From the NCBI GenBank assembly GCA_937941555.1, contig CALDHJ010000301.1, forward strand, positions 1 to 5,710: a stretch of DNA of 5,710 nucleotides. The letters are read 5' to 3'. Each line of letters opens with the position of its first letter. The stretch's first letter is position 1. Position numbers and translations under genes: made by a program. This stretch comes from an uncultured Granulosicoccaceae bacterium (GTDB lineage Bacteria > Pseudomonadota > Gammaproteobacteria > CALCKW01). The notes under the pieces were generated by a model. That model worked only from the letters and a program-made list of their open reading frames with translations, had not been told where the DNA came from and ran no database searches. Shown here piece by piece: positions 1-5,710 of this stretch.

Positions 1-303
1 ACATGGTTGCAGGAGCAGGCACTCGTCGAACACATCGACGCGGTGTGCACGAGCTTTGGCGCCGACAACGCGGTCTTGTCGTTCTGGGAGGCAAGCGGAT
101 ACCAGGCAGCCTATCTCGGCCATGTGCGCGAGGCGACGAGCGGCGCGTTTTCAGTGGCCATGGTACGCTCACTGACACCCCGCAACCGCGATTTGATGGC
201 ACTCGCCAGAGTCGCTTTTGCGATTGCGCTCCACAAGCGAACACCCGACGATCCGACTCTTGAAGCCCGCCTGCACCCACGGGACTGCCCACGTGAACAC
301 TGA
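1..303 (+). CDS. tmcA: tRNA(Met) cytidine acetyltransferase TmcA, C-terminal end (5' partial)
   Basis: The reading frame is open from base 1 to a TGA at 301-303, giving the last 100 residues of a longer protein. TmcA uses acetyl-CoA and ATP to form N4-acetylcytidine at the wobble position of elongator tRNA(Met) in the cytoplasm. What is visible matches the end of its GNAT acetyltransferase domain: a Phe-Gly-Ala-Asp stretch (residues 19-22), then L-x-F-W (26-29), G-Y (33-34), L-G (39-40) and R-E-A-T-S-G (43-48), followed by a hydrophobic strand ending near residue 58. This order is characteristic of the TmcA/YpfI and Kre33 family. Only about 42 residues follow this block, whereas E. coli TmcA carries a much longer tail, so this would be a short-tailed version. 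The helicase domain and acetyl-CoA loop lie outside the window, so another GNAT protein is possible. The stop codon lies inside the next gene (11-base overlap). Confidence 0.75.
   Translation, partial: TWLQEQALVEHIDAVCTSFGADNAVLSFWEASGYQAAYLGHVREATSGAFSVAMVRSLTPRNRDLMALARVAFAIALHKRTPDDPTLEARLHPRDCPREH
281..284 (+). promoter_or_regulatory. Weak Shine-Dalgarno (GGGA) for the GT2 gene
   Basis: GGGA lies 8 bases upstream of the GTG at 293. It is a modest ribosome-binding site, but it favours this start over the in-frame TTG at 218, which would add 25 residues from inside the tmcA coding region that look unrelated to glycosyltransferases. With the GTG start the protein begins 4 residues before the first beta strand (V-S-V-I-I-P), as is normal for the family. 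Confidence 0.45.
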
Positions 304-1129
304 CGTCAGTGTCATCATTCCAACCCACAACCGCCGCCACACGCTCGAGCGCGCTCTGACCTCAGTGGTTCAACAGCGGCACCCGCCGCACGAGATCATT
401 GTCGTGGACGACGGCTCGACCGATGGCACGGCAGACTGGCTGCGCAGCACCTGGCCCGCTGTCACGCTACTCGAACAAGACAACCGCGGTGTCAGCGCGG
501 CGCGCAATCGCGGTATCGCACGGTCCAGCGCGACCTGGATCGCACTGCTCGATTCGGACGATGCCTGGCATCCTGACAAACTGGCGCACCAGATCGCAGC
601 ACTGCGCACCGACGGGCGCTGCCGGCTCTGCCACACGGACGAGACCTGGTACCGCAACGGTGTCCGCGTGAACCCGCGACAACGGCACCGCAAGTCCGGA
701 GGTCACATCTTCATGAATTGCCTGCCACTGTGTGCGATATCGCCGTCTGCGGCAGTGATACACCGCGACGTGTTCGAGGATATCGGCGAGTTCGACGTGT
801 CGCTGCCCGCGTGTGAAGACTACGATTTCTGGTTACGGCTGTGCGCGCGCGAGCCGGTGCTGTATATCGATGATGCGCTGGTGATCAAGACCGGTGGCCA
901 CGACGACCAGCTGTCGCGACGCTACCCCGCAATGGACCGGTTCCGCATTCAGTCCCTGTTGCAATTGCTCGAAACCGTTGAGCTCTCGCCCGAGAATTAC
1001 CGCGCCGCTCTCGACACCCTGGACGGCAAGCTCACGGTCTACGGCAACGGTGCACGCAAGCGCGGCCGAGCCGACGAAGTGGAACGCCTGCAGGCGCGCC
1101 GCGACGCCCTGACCGAGCGCACTGACTGA
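293..1129 (+). CDS. Family 2 glycosyltransferase (GT-A fold)
   Basis: This is a 278-residue inverting glycosyltransferase of family GT2, which transfers a sugar from a nucleotide-sugar donor to an unidentified acceptor. The GT-A nucleotide-binding half is complete: first strand V-S-V-I-I-P-T-H-N (5-13), V-V-D-D-G-S-T-D-G (37-45), N-x-G-V-S-A-A-R-N-x-G (64-74), and the metal-binding D-S-D (87-89) followed by D-x-W. A later C-E-D-Y-D-F-W-L-R-L block (175-184) carries the acidic E-D pair usually placed near the catalytic base. The last 80 or so residues look helical. There is no signal peptide or membrane segment, so it should act in the cytoplasm or on the inner membrane face. The GTG start overlaps the tmcA stop by 11 bases, and the TGA stop shares one base with the next gene (TGATG). 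Sugar and acceptor cannot be read from sequence; it is not beside an obvious O-antigen or capsule cluster here. Confidence 0.92.
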   Translation: MNTDVSVIIPTHNRRHTLERALTSVVQQRHPPHEIIVVDDGSTDGTADWLRSTWPAVTLLEQDNRGVSAARNRGIARSSATWIALLDSDDAWHPDKLAHQIAALRTDGRCRLCHTDETWYRNGVRVNPRQRHRKSGGHIFMNCLPLCAISPSAAVIHRDVFEDIGEFDVSLPACEDYDFWLRLCAREPVLYIDDALVIKTGGHDDQLSRRYPAMDRFRIQSLLQLLETVELSPENYRAALDTLDGKLTVYGNGARKRGRADEVERLQARRDALTERTD

Positions 1130-1791
1130 TGATGCTCCTCGAAGCCCCGCGCTGGGTGCCGACCGCTTGCCTGACCACCTGCGAGCACCATATCGCGTCC
1201 GACACCGTCGCTACGCTGGCAACCGAGGCCGACGTGTACCTCACCGAACAGCCAGCGGCGCACCGAGACGCCTGGGTTTGGCTGATCGCGCTGGACGACT
1301 GGCCATACGCCGAACACGAGCCGCGTCTGATCAACCGCATCGCATCTACAACAGGCTCGCTCTTTCCGCCGATCCATTTTCGCGCACCTTTTGCCCAAGC
1401 GACACTCACCGAATCGGACCCGTCGCAACCCGTTGCCAGCGCCTACGGCGAGCTCATCCGTCTGCACCCGGCAGAGTTGGTGCAACAGCTTGTGATGCCA
1501 GCAACGTCATCTGCCGATGACGCGATAAAGGCCTTGCAACGCATGCGCTCCGCGATGGCCCGTTTGACGGATGCAACGCCCGCACGGCTCCCACCGACGC
1601 TGATCCCGGACATCACGCGCAACGTCCACTACACCCACAGCGAGCGCCTGATCCTCGAACGGCTCTGTCATCGCCACCATGCGCTCTATACAGCGTGGCC
1701 GGCAGTGAAAGCGACGCGTTGCAACACCGCTCGCGAAACACTGGTGCAGCTCGAACAACACCTTGACGCGTTCGAGACGCGGTACACATGA
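1129..1791 (+). CDS. Hypothetical protein, 220 residues, unrecognised family
   Basis: I do not recognise this protein. It is a convincing gene: the ATG shares one base with the preceding stop, the TGA overlaps the next ATG by 4 bases (ATGA), and third codon positions are GC-rich like the neighbours. A second ATG follows at once (1132), so the start is uncertain by one residue. The protein seems soluble, with no signal peptide or membrane helix. The first part contains a Trp-rich segment, W-V-W-L-I-A-L-D-D-W (about 49-58), and the second half (about 125-215) is mostly helical by composition. There are only four cysteines: C14 and C18 in a C-x3-C-E-H-H pattern (14-21), C180 in C-H-R-H-H (180-184), and C198. 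The paired Cys/His clusters might bind a metal, but that is speculation. Its place between a glycosyltransferase and a radical-SAM protein suggests it works with one of them; nothing in the sequence says which. Confidence 0.72.
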   Translation: MMLLEAPRWVPTACLTTCEHHIASDTVATLATEADVYLTEQPAAHRDAWVWLIALDDWPYAEHEPRLINRIASTTGSLFPPIHFRAPFAQATLTESDPSQPVASAYGELIRLHPAELVQQLVMPATSSADDAIKALQRMRSAMARLTDATPARLPPTLIPDITRNVHYTHSERLILERLCHRHHALYTAWPAVKATRCNTARETLVQLEQHLDAFETRYT

Positions 1792-2813
1792 TCGAATCGG
1801 TTTACATCGAAGAAGACGTTCGCGACCACCCGCGCACGCTGGAGATCTTGCGCAAGCTGCCGCGTGCCGAGGTGCAGACCATCCAGCGCTATGGTGAGTT
1901 GTTCAACCGCAAACGCCAGAACTTCAGGCTGCAGAAACAGCAACCGGCATTGATTCTGGCGCGAAAGCACGCCAACCACGTACTGAGCGCGCCCGCGGAC
2001 TACAACATCGGTGGCCAGCACAATTTCTACTTCAGTCACTTGCTCAATTGTGTGTACGACTGCCGCTACTGCTTTTTACAAGGCATGTTCCGAAGTGCCA
2101 ACTACGTCCTCTTCGTCAACTATGAGGACTTCTTCGAGCAGATCGCACAGACTCAACACACTCTGTCGTCGCCGGGTTGGTATTTCTCAGGCTACGATTG
2201 CGACTCGCTCGCACTCGAGCCCTGGAGCGGTTTTGCCGAGGCGGCTGTTGACTGGTTCCGCGACCACCCAAACTGCCACATCGAATTGCGCACCAAGAGT
2301 ACGCAGATTCGCAGCCTGCTGAAGCGGCCCGCGATCGACAACGCGGTTGTCGCATTCAGCCTGGCGCCCGATCCGGTCGCGCAGGCACTCGAGCACAAGG
2401 CCCCCAGCCTTGAAAAACGCCTGGACGCGTTGCGCACGCTCGCCGAAGCCGGCTGGCGCATCGGGCTGCGCATGGACCCCGTGATCTGGGCTGACAACTA
2501 CGAGCATGTCTACGGAGCGTTTCTCGATCAGGTCTTCAAAGGCCTGCCCACCGATGCGATCCATTCGGTCAGCCTCGGCGGTTTCCGCCTGCCCGTCGAT
2601 TTCATGAAAACCGTCACCCGACTCTACCCGGAGGAACCGCTCTTCGCACTGCCGATGACTCAGCGCGACGGCATGGTGTCGGTCGCGCACGAGCGCGAGC
2701 AACGGCTCCTGGGGTTCTGCCGTGACGGCATACTCAAACATGTGCCCGACACCCGCTTTTTCCCGTGCCAGCCGATCGAGCCCGGTGCGGCCGAGATCAC
2801 GGCCCCCGGTTGA
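1788..2813 (+). CDS. Spore photoproduct lyase family radical-SAM protein (SplB-like)
   Basis: This is a 341-residue radical-SAM enzyme of the spore photoproduct lyase (SPL) group. In Bacillus, SPL repairs the UV lesion 5-thyminyl-5,6-dihydrothymine using a [4Fe-4S] cluster and S-adenosylmethionine. The N-terminus (V-Y-I-E-E, 5-9) and the region before the cluster resemble SplB. The cluster motif is C88-x3-C92-x2-C95, followed by L-Q (97-98) as in SplB. C138 lies 43 residues after C95, the same spacing as from Bacillus C98 to its hydrogen-donor C141. Y94 matches the first of two functional Bacillus tyrosines, but the second is replaced by F96. The length is like SplB (about 342). The TIM-barrel part continues through R-M-D-P-V (about 228-232). 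The ATG overlaps the previous stop by 4 bases, implying translational coupling. The host should not sporulate, so the substrate may be another thymine photoproduct or something else. No splA is visible nearby. Family call strong; substrate unknown. Confidence 0.92.
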   Translation: MIESVYIEEDVRDHPRTLEILRKLPRAEVQTIQRYGELFNRKRQNFRLQKQQPALILARKHANHVLSAPADYNIGGQHNFYFSHLLNCVYDCRYCFLQGMFRSANYVLFVNYEDFFEQIAQTQHTLSSPGWYFSGYDCDSLALEPWSGFAEAAVDWFRDHPNCHIELRTKSTQIRSLLKRPAIDNAVVAFSLAPDPVAQALEHKAPSLEKRLDALRTLAEAGWRIGLRMDPVIWADNYEHVYGAFLDQVFKGLPTDAIHSVSLGGFRLPVDFMKTVTRLYPEEPLFALPMTQRDGMVSVAHEREQRLLGFCRDGILKHVPDTRFFPCQPIEPGAAEITAPG

Positions 2814-3528
2814 CCAGGCCGTTGAACCAGACACCGTCCGGCAACAGCCTGTCGCCGAATGCGCCGAGCAGATCCTGCTCGGTAAACAAGGCAAGCAGCG
2901 GCATGGGGTCGGGCGCGATCGCCATCGCCACAGCCAACAGCAACCAGGTCAACACCGAGGCGAAACCGTTTCGCGCGTCGTAGAACTTCAAGGCAGTGCC
3001 GAGGGAGCGTTTGATGCGGCGCCCGGTGAGGTTCACGCTGACCAGTTCATCCAGCAGCAGGTGCTGCACATACGCCAACGATACGATCAGACCGTAGAGG
3101 CAGCTGATAAAAGCGGTTTGCCCGAAGACACCGTGCAGTACATTGGCGACCAGCACCCCGGCCAGCAAAGCCGCCGGCACCGAGTGGTACATTCCGCGGT
3201 GTACCGTGATTGCTGCGAACAGGTGGGCAAAGCCAACCCGCACAACCGCGTACAGAATCAGCCACAGCAGCACACTTTCAACAATCGACAACCGATCCGC
3301 AACCGCAAACACCGCCATGAACGCCAACAGAACAGCCAGAACGCTGAAGGCGATGCTGACCGGCGTGCTGCGCTCTGCATCGAGATCGGGCGCGAGGCCG
3401 CCCGCAGTGCCGAGCGCAAAACCCAGCAAGGCCTCGCCCGGCTCGACGTGACCCAATGCCAGCAGACCGCTGACGATGACGCCGCTCTGCACCGCGGCAC
3501 ACGAGAAATGGGTATTGAAATTGGCCAC
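2797..3528 (-). CDS. YdjM-like membrane-bound metal-dependent hydrolase (DUF457 type)
   Basis: This 243-residue inner-membrane protein resembles the YdjM / YfhO-type 'LexA-binding, membrane-bound putative hydrolase' family, whose biochemical role is unsettled. Conserved polar residues sit where the family has them: T-H (6-7) at the N-terminus, P-D-x-D (47-50), H-R-G-x-x-H-S (110-116) and H-x3-D-E (156-161). These His/Asp residues probably form a metal site near the membrane. Hydrophobic segments at about 11-28, 33-46, 58-77, 84-107, 117-135, 138-155 and 189-205 suggest five to seven membrane helices. The start is GTG at 3528 with a weak GCGGG (3536-3540) about 7 bases before it; no earlier in-frame start fits. 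The gene converges on the SPL-like gene and overlaps it by 17 bases, and it is divergent from alr. E. coli ydjM belongs to the SOS response, but I found no LexA box in the upstream gap. Reaction and substrate cannot be assigned. Confidence 0.86.
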   Translation of the reverse strand: MANFNTHFSCAAVQSGVIVSGLLALGHVEPGEALLGFALGTAGGLAPDLDAERSTPVSIAFSVLAVLLAFMAVFAVADRLSIVESVLLWLILYAVVRVGFAHLFAAITVHRGMYHSVPAALLAGVLVANVLHGVFGQTAFISCLYGLIVSLAYVQHLLLDELVSVNLTGRRIKRSLGTALKFYDARNGFASVLTWLLLAVAMAIAPDPMPLLALFTEQDLLGAFGDRLLPDGVWFNGLVNRGP

Positions 3529-3635
3529 TGCTGTACCCGCGAGAGGACACGATTCAACGTGCGACAGGCGCCGCCGATTCGGATGCTGCCGCGCCCATCG
3601 GTGCGCCCGATCTGGTAGATTGGCATGGAGTATAG
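3529..3635. promoter_or_regulatory. Divergent intergenic region between the YdjM-like gene and alr
   Basis: These 107 bases are the only non-coding gap in the window and separate two outward-reading starts, so at least one promoter for each direction is expected here, or for alr-lpxB in particular. I see no good -35/-10 pair in either direction. TAGATT (3616-3621) could serve as a loose -10 for alr, but nothing convincing lies 16-18 bases upstream. No riboswitch, attenuator or clear operator palindrome is visible. The assignment as a regulatory region rests on gene arrangement alone. Confidence 0.5.
3627..3630 (+). promoter_or_regulatory. Shine-Dalgarno GGAG deciding the alr start
   Basis: GGAG ends 5 bases before the ATG at 3636. 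It supports that start over the in-frame ATG at 3660 and GTG at 3684, neither of which has a purine-rich site at a suitable distance. Accepting it gives alanine racemase an N-terminal extension of about 22 residues before the usual first conserved block. Confidence 0.6.
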
Positions 3636-4811
3636 ATGCCGTTCACCCCGCCTGATTCGATGGATCTCCTCACCGCCCTCTCCGTGCCCGCCAGCCAACC
3701 TCGGCCGACCCGTGTCGACGTCGATCTCGATGCCATCGAGCACAACTACAACGCGCTACAAGCATGCAGCGGCGTCCCGGTCATGGCCGTTCTCAAGGCC
3801 AACGCCTACGGGCATGGCATCGGAGTCGTGGCCAAACACCTCGCCGCCCGTGGTGTCAGCCATTTCGGTGTCGCATACCTCGAAGAAGCGCTGTTGATCA
3901 GAGCCTTGGGCATTACCACGCCCACATTGGTCTTCGGCGGCGTCGTGACCGAGCAGATACCGGATTTTCTGAAGCATGACATCCAGCTCGCTGCTTCGTC
4001 GGTCGAGAAGCTCGAACACATCAACCGCGAGGCATCGACGCTCGGTGTGCGGGCGAAGGTACACCTGAAAATCGACACCGGTATGGAACGCATCGGCACA
4101 CACTATTACAGCTGTGGTCCGCTTTTCGACGCGGCAGCGCGCTGCAGCGACTGTGACGTCGTGGGCATCTACTCCCACCTCGCCAACGCCGATGCGAGCG
4201 ACCTCGCTCACGCCAAGCTGCAAGTCCGTCGCTTCGAGGACTGTGTCTCGGCCGCAACCGACCGTCTCGGTCGCCAACCAACCCGGCACCTCGCCAACTC
4301 GGCCGCGATCCTCGCGCTGGATTCGGCACACTACGATCTGGTGCGCTCGGGACAAGCGCTCTACGGCGCCCTGCCCGCGGCACACCTCGCGGGCCGCGTC
4401 GAACTGAAACCGGCGATGCAATGGCAGTCAAAAGTGGTCTACTTCAAGGTCGTCAAACCCGGGCACCCGGTGAGTTACGGGTCGACCTGGGTGTCGGACA
4501 CGAACACCCGCGTGGTCACGGTGCCGGTGGGCTACGCCGACGGTTACCCGCGCAGCCTCTCCAATCGGGGTGAGGTCGTGATCCGGGGCAAACGCTATCC
4601 GGTCATCGGTCGCGTCTGCATGGACCAGATCATGATCGACATCGGTGATGGCGAGGCCTGGAACGGCGATACGGTCACGTTGGTCGGTGATGACATGCCG
4701 GTCAGCGAGGTCGCACGAAACGCCGACACCATCGCACACGACATACTCAGCAGCATCAGCGCGCGGGTTCCGCGCTTCTACCACCGCTCGGGTACACCGG
4801 TCTCACCATGA
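3636..4811 (+). CDS. alr: Alanine racemase (PLP-dependent)
   Basis: Alanine racemase interconverts L- and D-alanine in the cytoplasm, supplying D-alanine for peptidoglycan precursors. The 391-residue protein has the full fold-type III layout. The N-terminal barrel opens with R-V-D-V-D-L-D-A-I (26-34). The PLP lysine is K54 in A-V-L-K-A-N-A-Y-G-H-G (51-61). A lysine equivalent to the one carbamylated in the Geobacillus enzyme is likely K145 in L-K-I-D-T-G-M-E-R (144-152). H-L-A-N-S-A follows in the middle. The second catalytic base is Y281 in V-S-Y-G-S-T-W, V-G-Y-A-D-G-Y-P-R follows, and R-x-C-M-D-Q (326-331) lines the active-site entrance. The first 22 residues exceed the usual family start; a good Shine-Dalgarno supports them, though M9 (3660) is an alternative. 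Whether it is the biosynthetic or a catabolic (dadX-type) enzyme is not certain, but coupling to lpxB and absence of dadA favour biosynthetic. The TGA overlaps the lpxB ATG by 4 bases. Confidence 0.98.
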   Translation: MPFTPPDSMDLLTALSVPASQPRPTRVDVDLDAIEHNYNALQACSGVPVMAVLKANAYGHGIGVVAKHLAARGVSHFGVAYLEEALLIRALGITTPTLVFGGVVTEQIPDFLKHDIQLAASSVEKLEHINREASTLGVRAKVHLKIDTGMERIGTHYYSCGPLFDAAARCSDCDVVGIYSHLANADASDLAHAKLQVRRFEDCVSAATDRLGRQPTRHLANSAAILALDSAHYDLVRSGQALYGALPAAHLAGRVELKPAMQWQSKVVYFKVVKPGHPVSYGSTWVSDTNTRVVTVPVGYADGYPRSLSNRGEVVIRGKRYPVIGRVCMDQIMIDIGDGEAWNGDTVTLVGDDMPVSEVARNADTIAHDILSSISARVPRFYHRSGTPVSP

Positions 4812-5710
4812 CATTCAACCTCATGATCAGCGCGGGCGAGGCGAGCAGCGACCTCCACGCCGCCAATGCGCTGCGCGAACTGCACGCACGCGGTATCACG
4901 CCGAGCTGCTTCGGCATGGGCGGCCTGGAGCTGCAGTCGCTGGGCATGACGCTCGACGTGGACAACCGGGAGCTGGCGGTCATCGGCATCGTCGAGGTGC
5001 TGGCGCGCTACCCCGAGTTTCGGCGCAAGCTCGCGTTGCTGCGGCGGTTGATGCGTGCGCGTAAACCTGATCTGCTGATGCTCGTCGACTACCCAGACTT
5101 CAACCTCAAGCTTGCCGAAACTGCCGTCGAGCTTGGTATTCCGGTCTTGCATTACGTAAGCCCTCAGATCTGGGCCTGGCGCGCCGGGCGAATCAAGCGC
5201 ATCGGGCGCCTGGTCACACACATGGCGGTGCTCTTTCCGTTCGAAACGCGTTACTACGAAGCCGAGGGGATTCCGGTGACCTATGTGGGGCACCCGCTCA
5301 TGGATGAAGTGCCGCGCGACCTCGAGCCGGCTCAGTGCCGAGAATCATTGTCTGTCGCGCCGGAGGCGACTGTCGTCGGCCTGATGCCCGGTAGCCGCCG
5401 CGGTGAACTGCAACGGCTGCTACCGCTCTTGATCGAATCCGCGAAATCGCTGTTGGCCCAGCGCCCGGACCTGTCCTTCCTCCTGCCGCTCGCCGATGCG
5501 CTCGACCCGAACCTGCTCGACGACTACCCGGACCTTCAGACGCTGCCGATCGAGGTGGTGCGCGGCGACACCCACACCGCGGTCACCGCCTGCGATGCGG
5601 TGGTCGTCGCGTCCGGCACGGCCACGCTGGAAGTGGCCCTGCTCGGGGTACCGATGGTGATTGTCTACAAAGTGCAAGCGCTCAACTACGCGATCCTGTC
5701 ACGCTTGATC
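4808..5710 (+). CDS. lpxB: Lipid-A-disaccharide synthase LpxB (3' partial)
   Basis: LpxB is a peripheral inner-membrane GT19 glycosyltransferase. It joins UDP-2,3-diacylglucosamine to lipid X (2,3-diacylglucosamine 1-phosphate) to form the beta-1,6 disaccharide core of lipid A. The window holds 301 residues of a protein usually near 380, so about 80 are missing at the C-terminus. Visible family blocks: S-A-G-E-A-S-S-D (8-15), G-M-G-G (36-39), L-A-V-I-G-I-V-E-V-L (56-65), V-D-Y-P-D-F-N-L (93-100) containing conserved acidic residues, Y-V-S-P-Q-I-W-A-W (116-124), V-G-H-P (160-163), M-P-G-S-R (193-197) with the conserved Arg of the UDP site, and A-S-G-T-A-T-L-E (268-275). The ATG lies inside the alr stop (ATGA), with no strong Shine-Dalgarno, so translation probably relies on coupling to alr. 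The usual lpxD-fabZ-lpxA neighbours are not upstream here; what follows is outside the window. Confidence 0.98.
   Translation, partial: MTFNLMISAGEASSDLHAANALRELHARGITPSCFGMGGLELQSLGMTLDVDNRELAVIGIVEVLARYPEFRRKLALLRRLMRARKPDLLMLVDYPDFNLKLAETAVELGIPVLHYVSPQIWAWRAGRIKRIGRLVTHMAVLFPFETRYYEAEGIPVTYVGHPLMDEVPRDLEPAQCRESLSVAPEATVVGLMPGSRRGELQRLLPLLIESAKSLLAQRPDLSFLLPLADALDPNLLDDYPDLQTLPIEVVRGDTHTAVTACDAVVVASGTATLEVALLGVPMVIVYKVQALNYAILSRLI

Noticed and set aside
2799..2822. Inverted repeat ACGGCC, 12-base loop, GGCCGT at the convergent gene ends, and an overlapping GGCCG/CGGCC hairpin at 2789-2804
   Set aside because: The stems are only 5-6 base pairs and no T-tract follows on either strand. Such short GC palindromes are expected by chance in this composition, so a terminator is not supported.
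2187..2894. A 235-codon open frame on the - strand
   Set aside because: It lies opposite the SPL-like gene, whose radical-SAM motifs make that frame certain; the - strand product has no coherent domain.
2722..3618. A 298-codon open frame on the + strand, longer than the gene opposite it
   Set aside because: It is antisense to the YdjM-like gene, its product is a Gln/Arg/His-rich string with no recognisable motifs, and the - strand frame has clear membrane helices and family residues. It is a by-product of GC-rich codon use.
3529..3635. LexA (SOS) box upstream of the YdjM-like gene, expected by analogy with E. coli ydjM
   Set aside because: The only CTGT (3531-3534) is followed after 8 bases by GAGG, not ACAG, and no other spacing fits the CTGT-N8-ACAG consensus.
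3631..3636. TATAGA just before the alr ATG as a -10 box
   Set aside because: It overlaps the start codon, which would need a leaderless or internal start, and it has no suitable -35; the GGAG ribosome site shows the transcript starts further upstream.
4778..5293. A 171-codon open frame on the - strand across the alr-lpxB junction
   Set aside because: It is antisense to lpxB, which is identified by several family blocks; the product resembles nothing.

Overview
The window is a GC-rich, gene-dense piece of a Gram-negative chromosome. It most likely comes from a gammaproteobacterium. The lpxB gene shows that lipid A is made, bacterial tmcA is mainly a gammaproteobacterial gene, and the GC-rich third codon positions and heavy gene overlap fit a free-living proteobacterium. 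I cannot name the genus. No mobile element, RNA gene, CRISPR array or phage signature is visible.

Region 1 (1-2813, + strand) is a run of four tightly packed genes. In order they are the 3' end of a tmcA-like tRNA(Met) cytidine acetyltransferase, a family-2 glycosyltransferase starting at GTG, a 220-residue protein I do not recognise, and a radical-SAM protein of the spore photoproduct lyase family. Consecutive genes overlap by 11, 1 and 4 bases, so they are probably co-transcribed and translationally coupled.

Region 2 (2797-3528, - strand) is one gene for a polytopic membrane protein of the YdjM / DUF457 'membrane-bound metal-dependent hydrolase' type. It converges on the radical-SAM gene and overlaps its 3' end by 17 bases.

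Region 3 (3529-3635) is the only real intergenic gap. It separates two divergent genes and must hold the start signals of both.

Region 4 (3636-5710, + strand) is alr (alanine racemase) followed through an ATGA overlap by lpxB (lipid-A-disaccharide synthase), which runs off the window. This couples D-alanine supply for peptidoglycan with lipid A disaccharide synthesis, so both genes serve the cell envelope.

The most interesting content is the spore photoproduct lyase homologue in an organism that should not make spores. It keeps the CX3CX2C cluster and a candidate hydrogen-donor cysteine, but has Phe where the Bacillus enzyme has a key Tyr. It is locked to an unknown partner gene and a glycosyltransferase. 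I do not claim a fully new system; the GT2 / unknown / SPL-like cassette is the best candidate for one.
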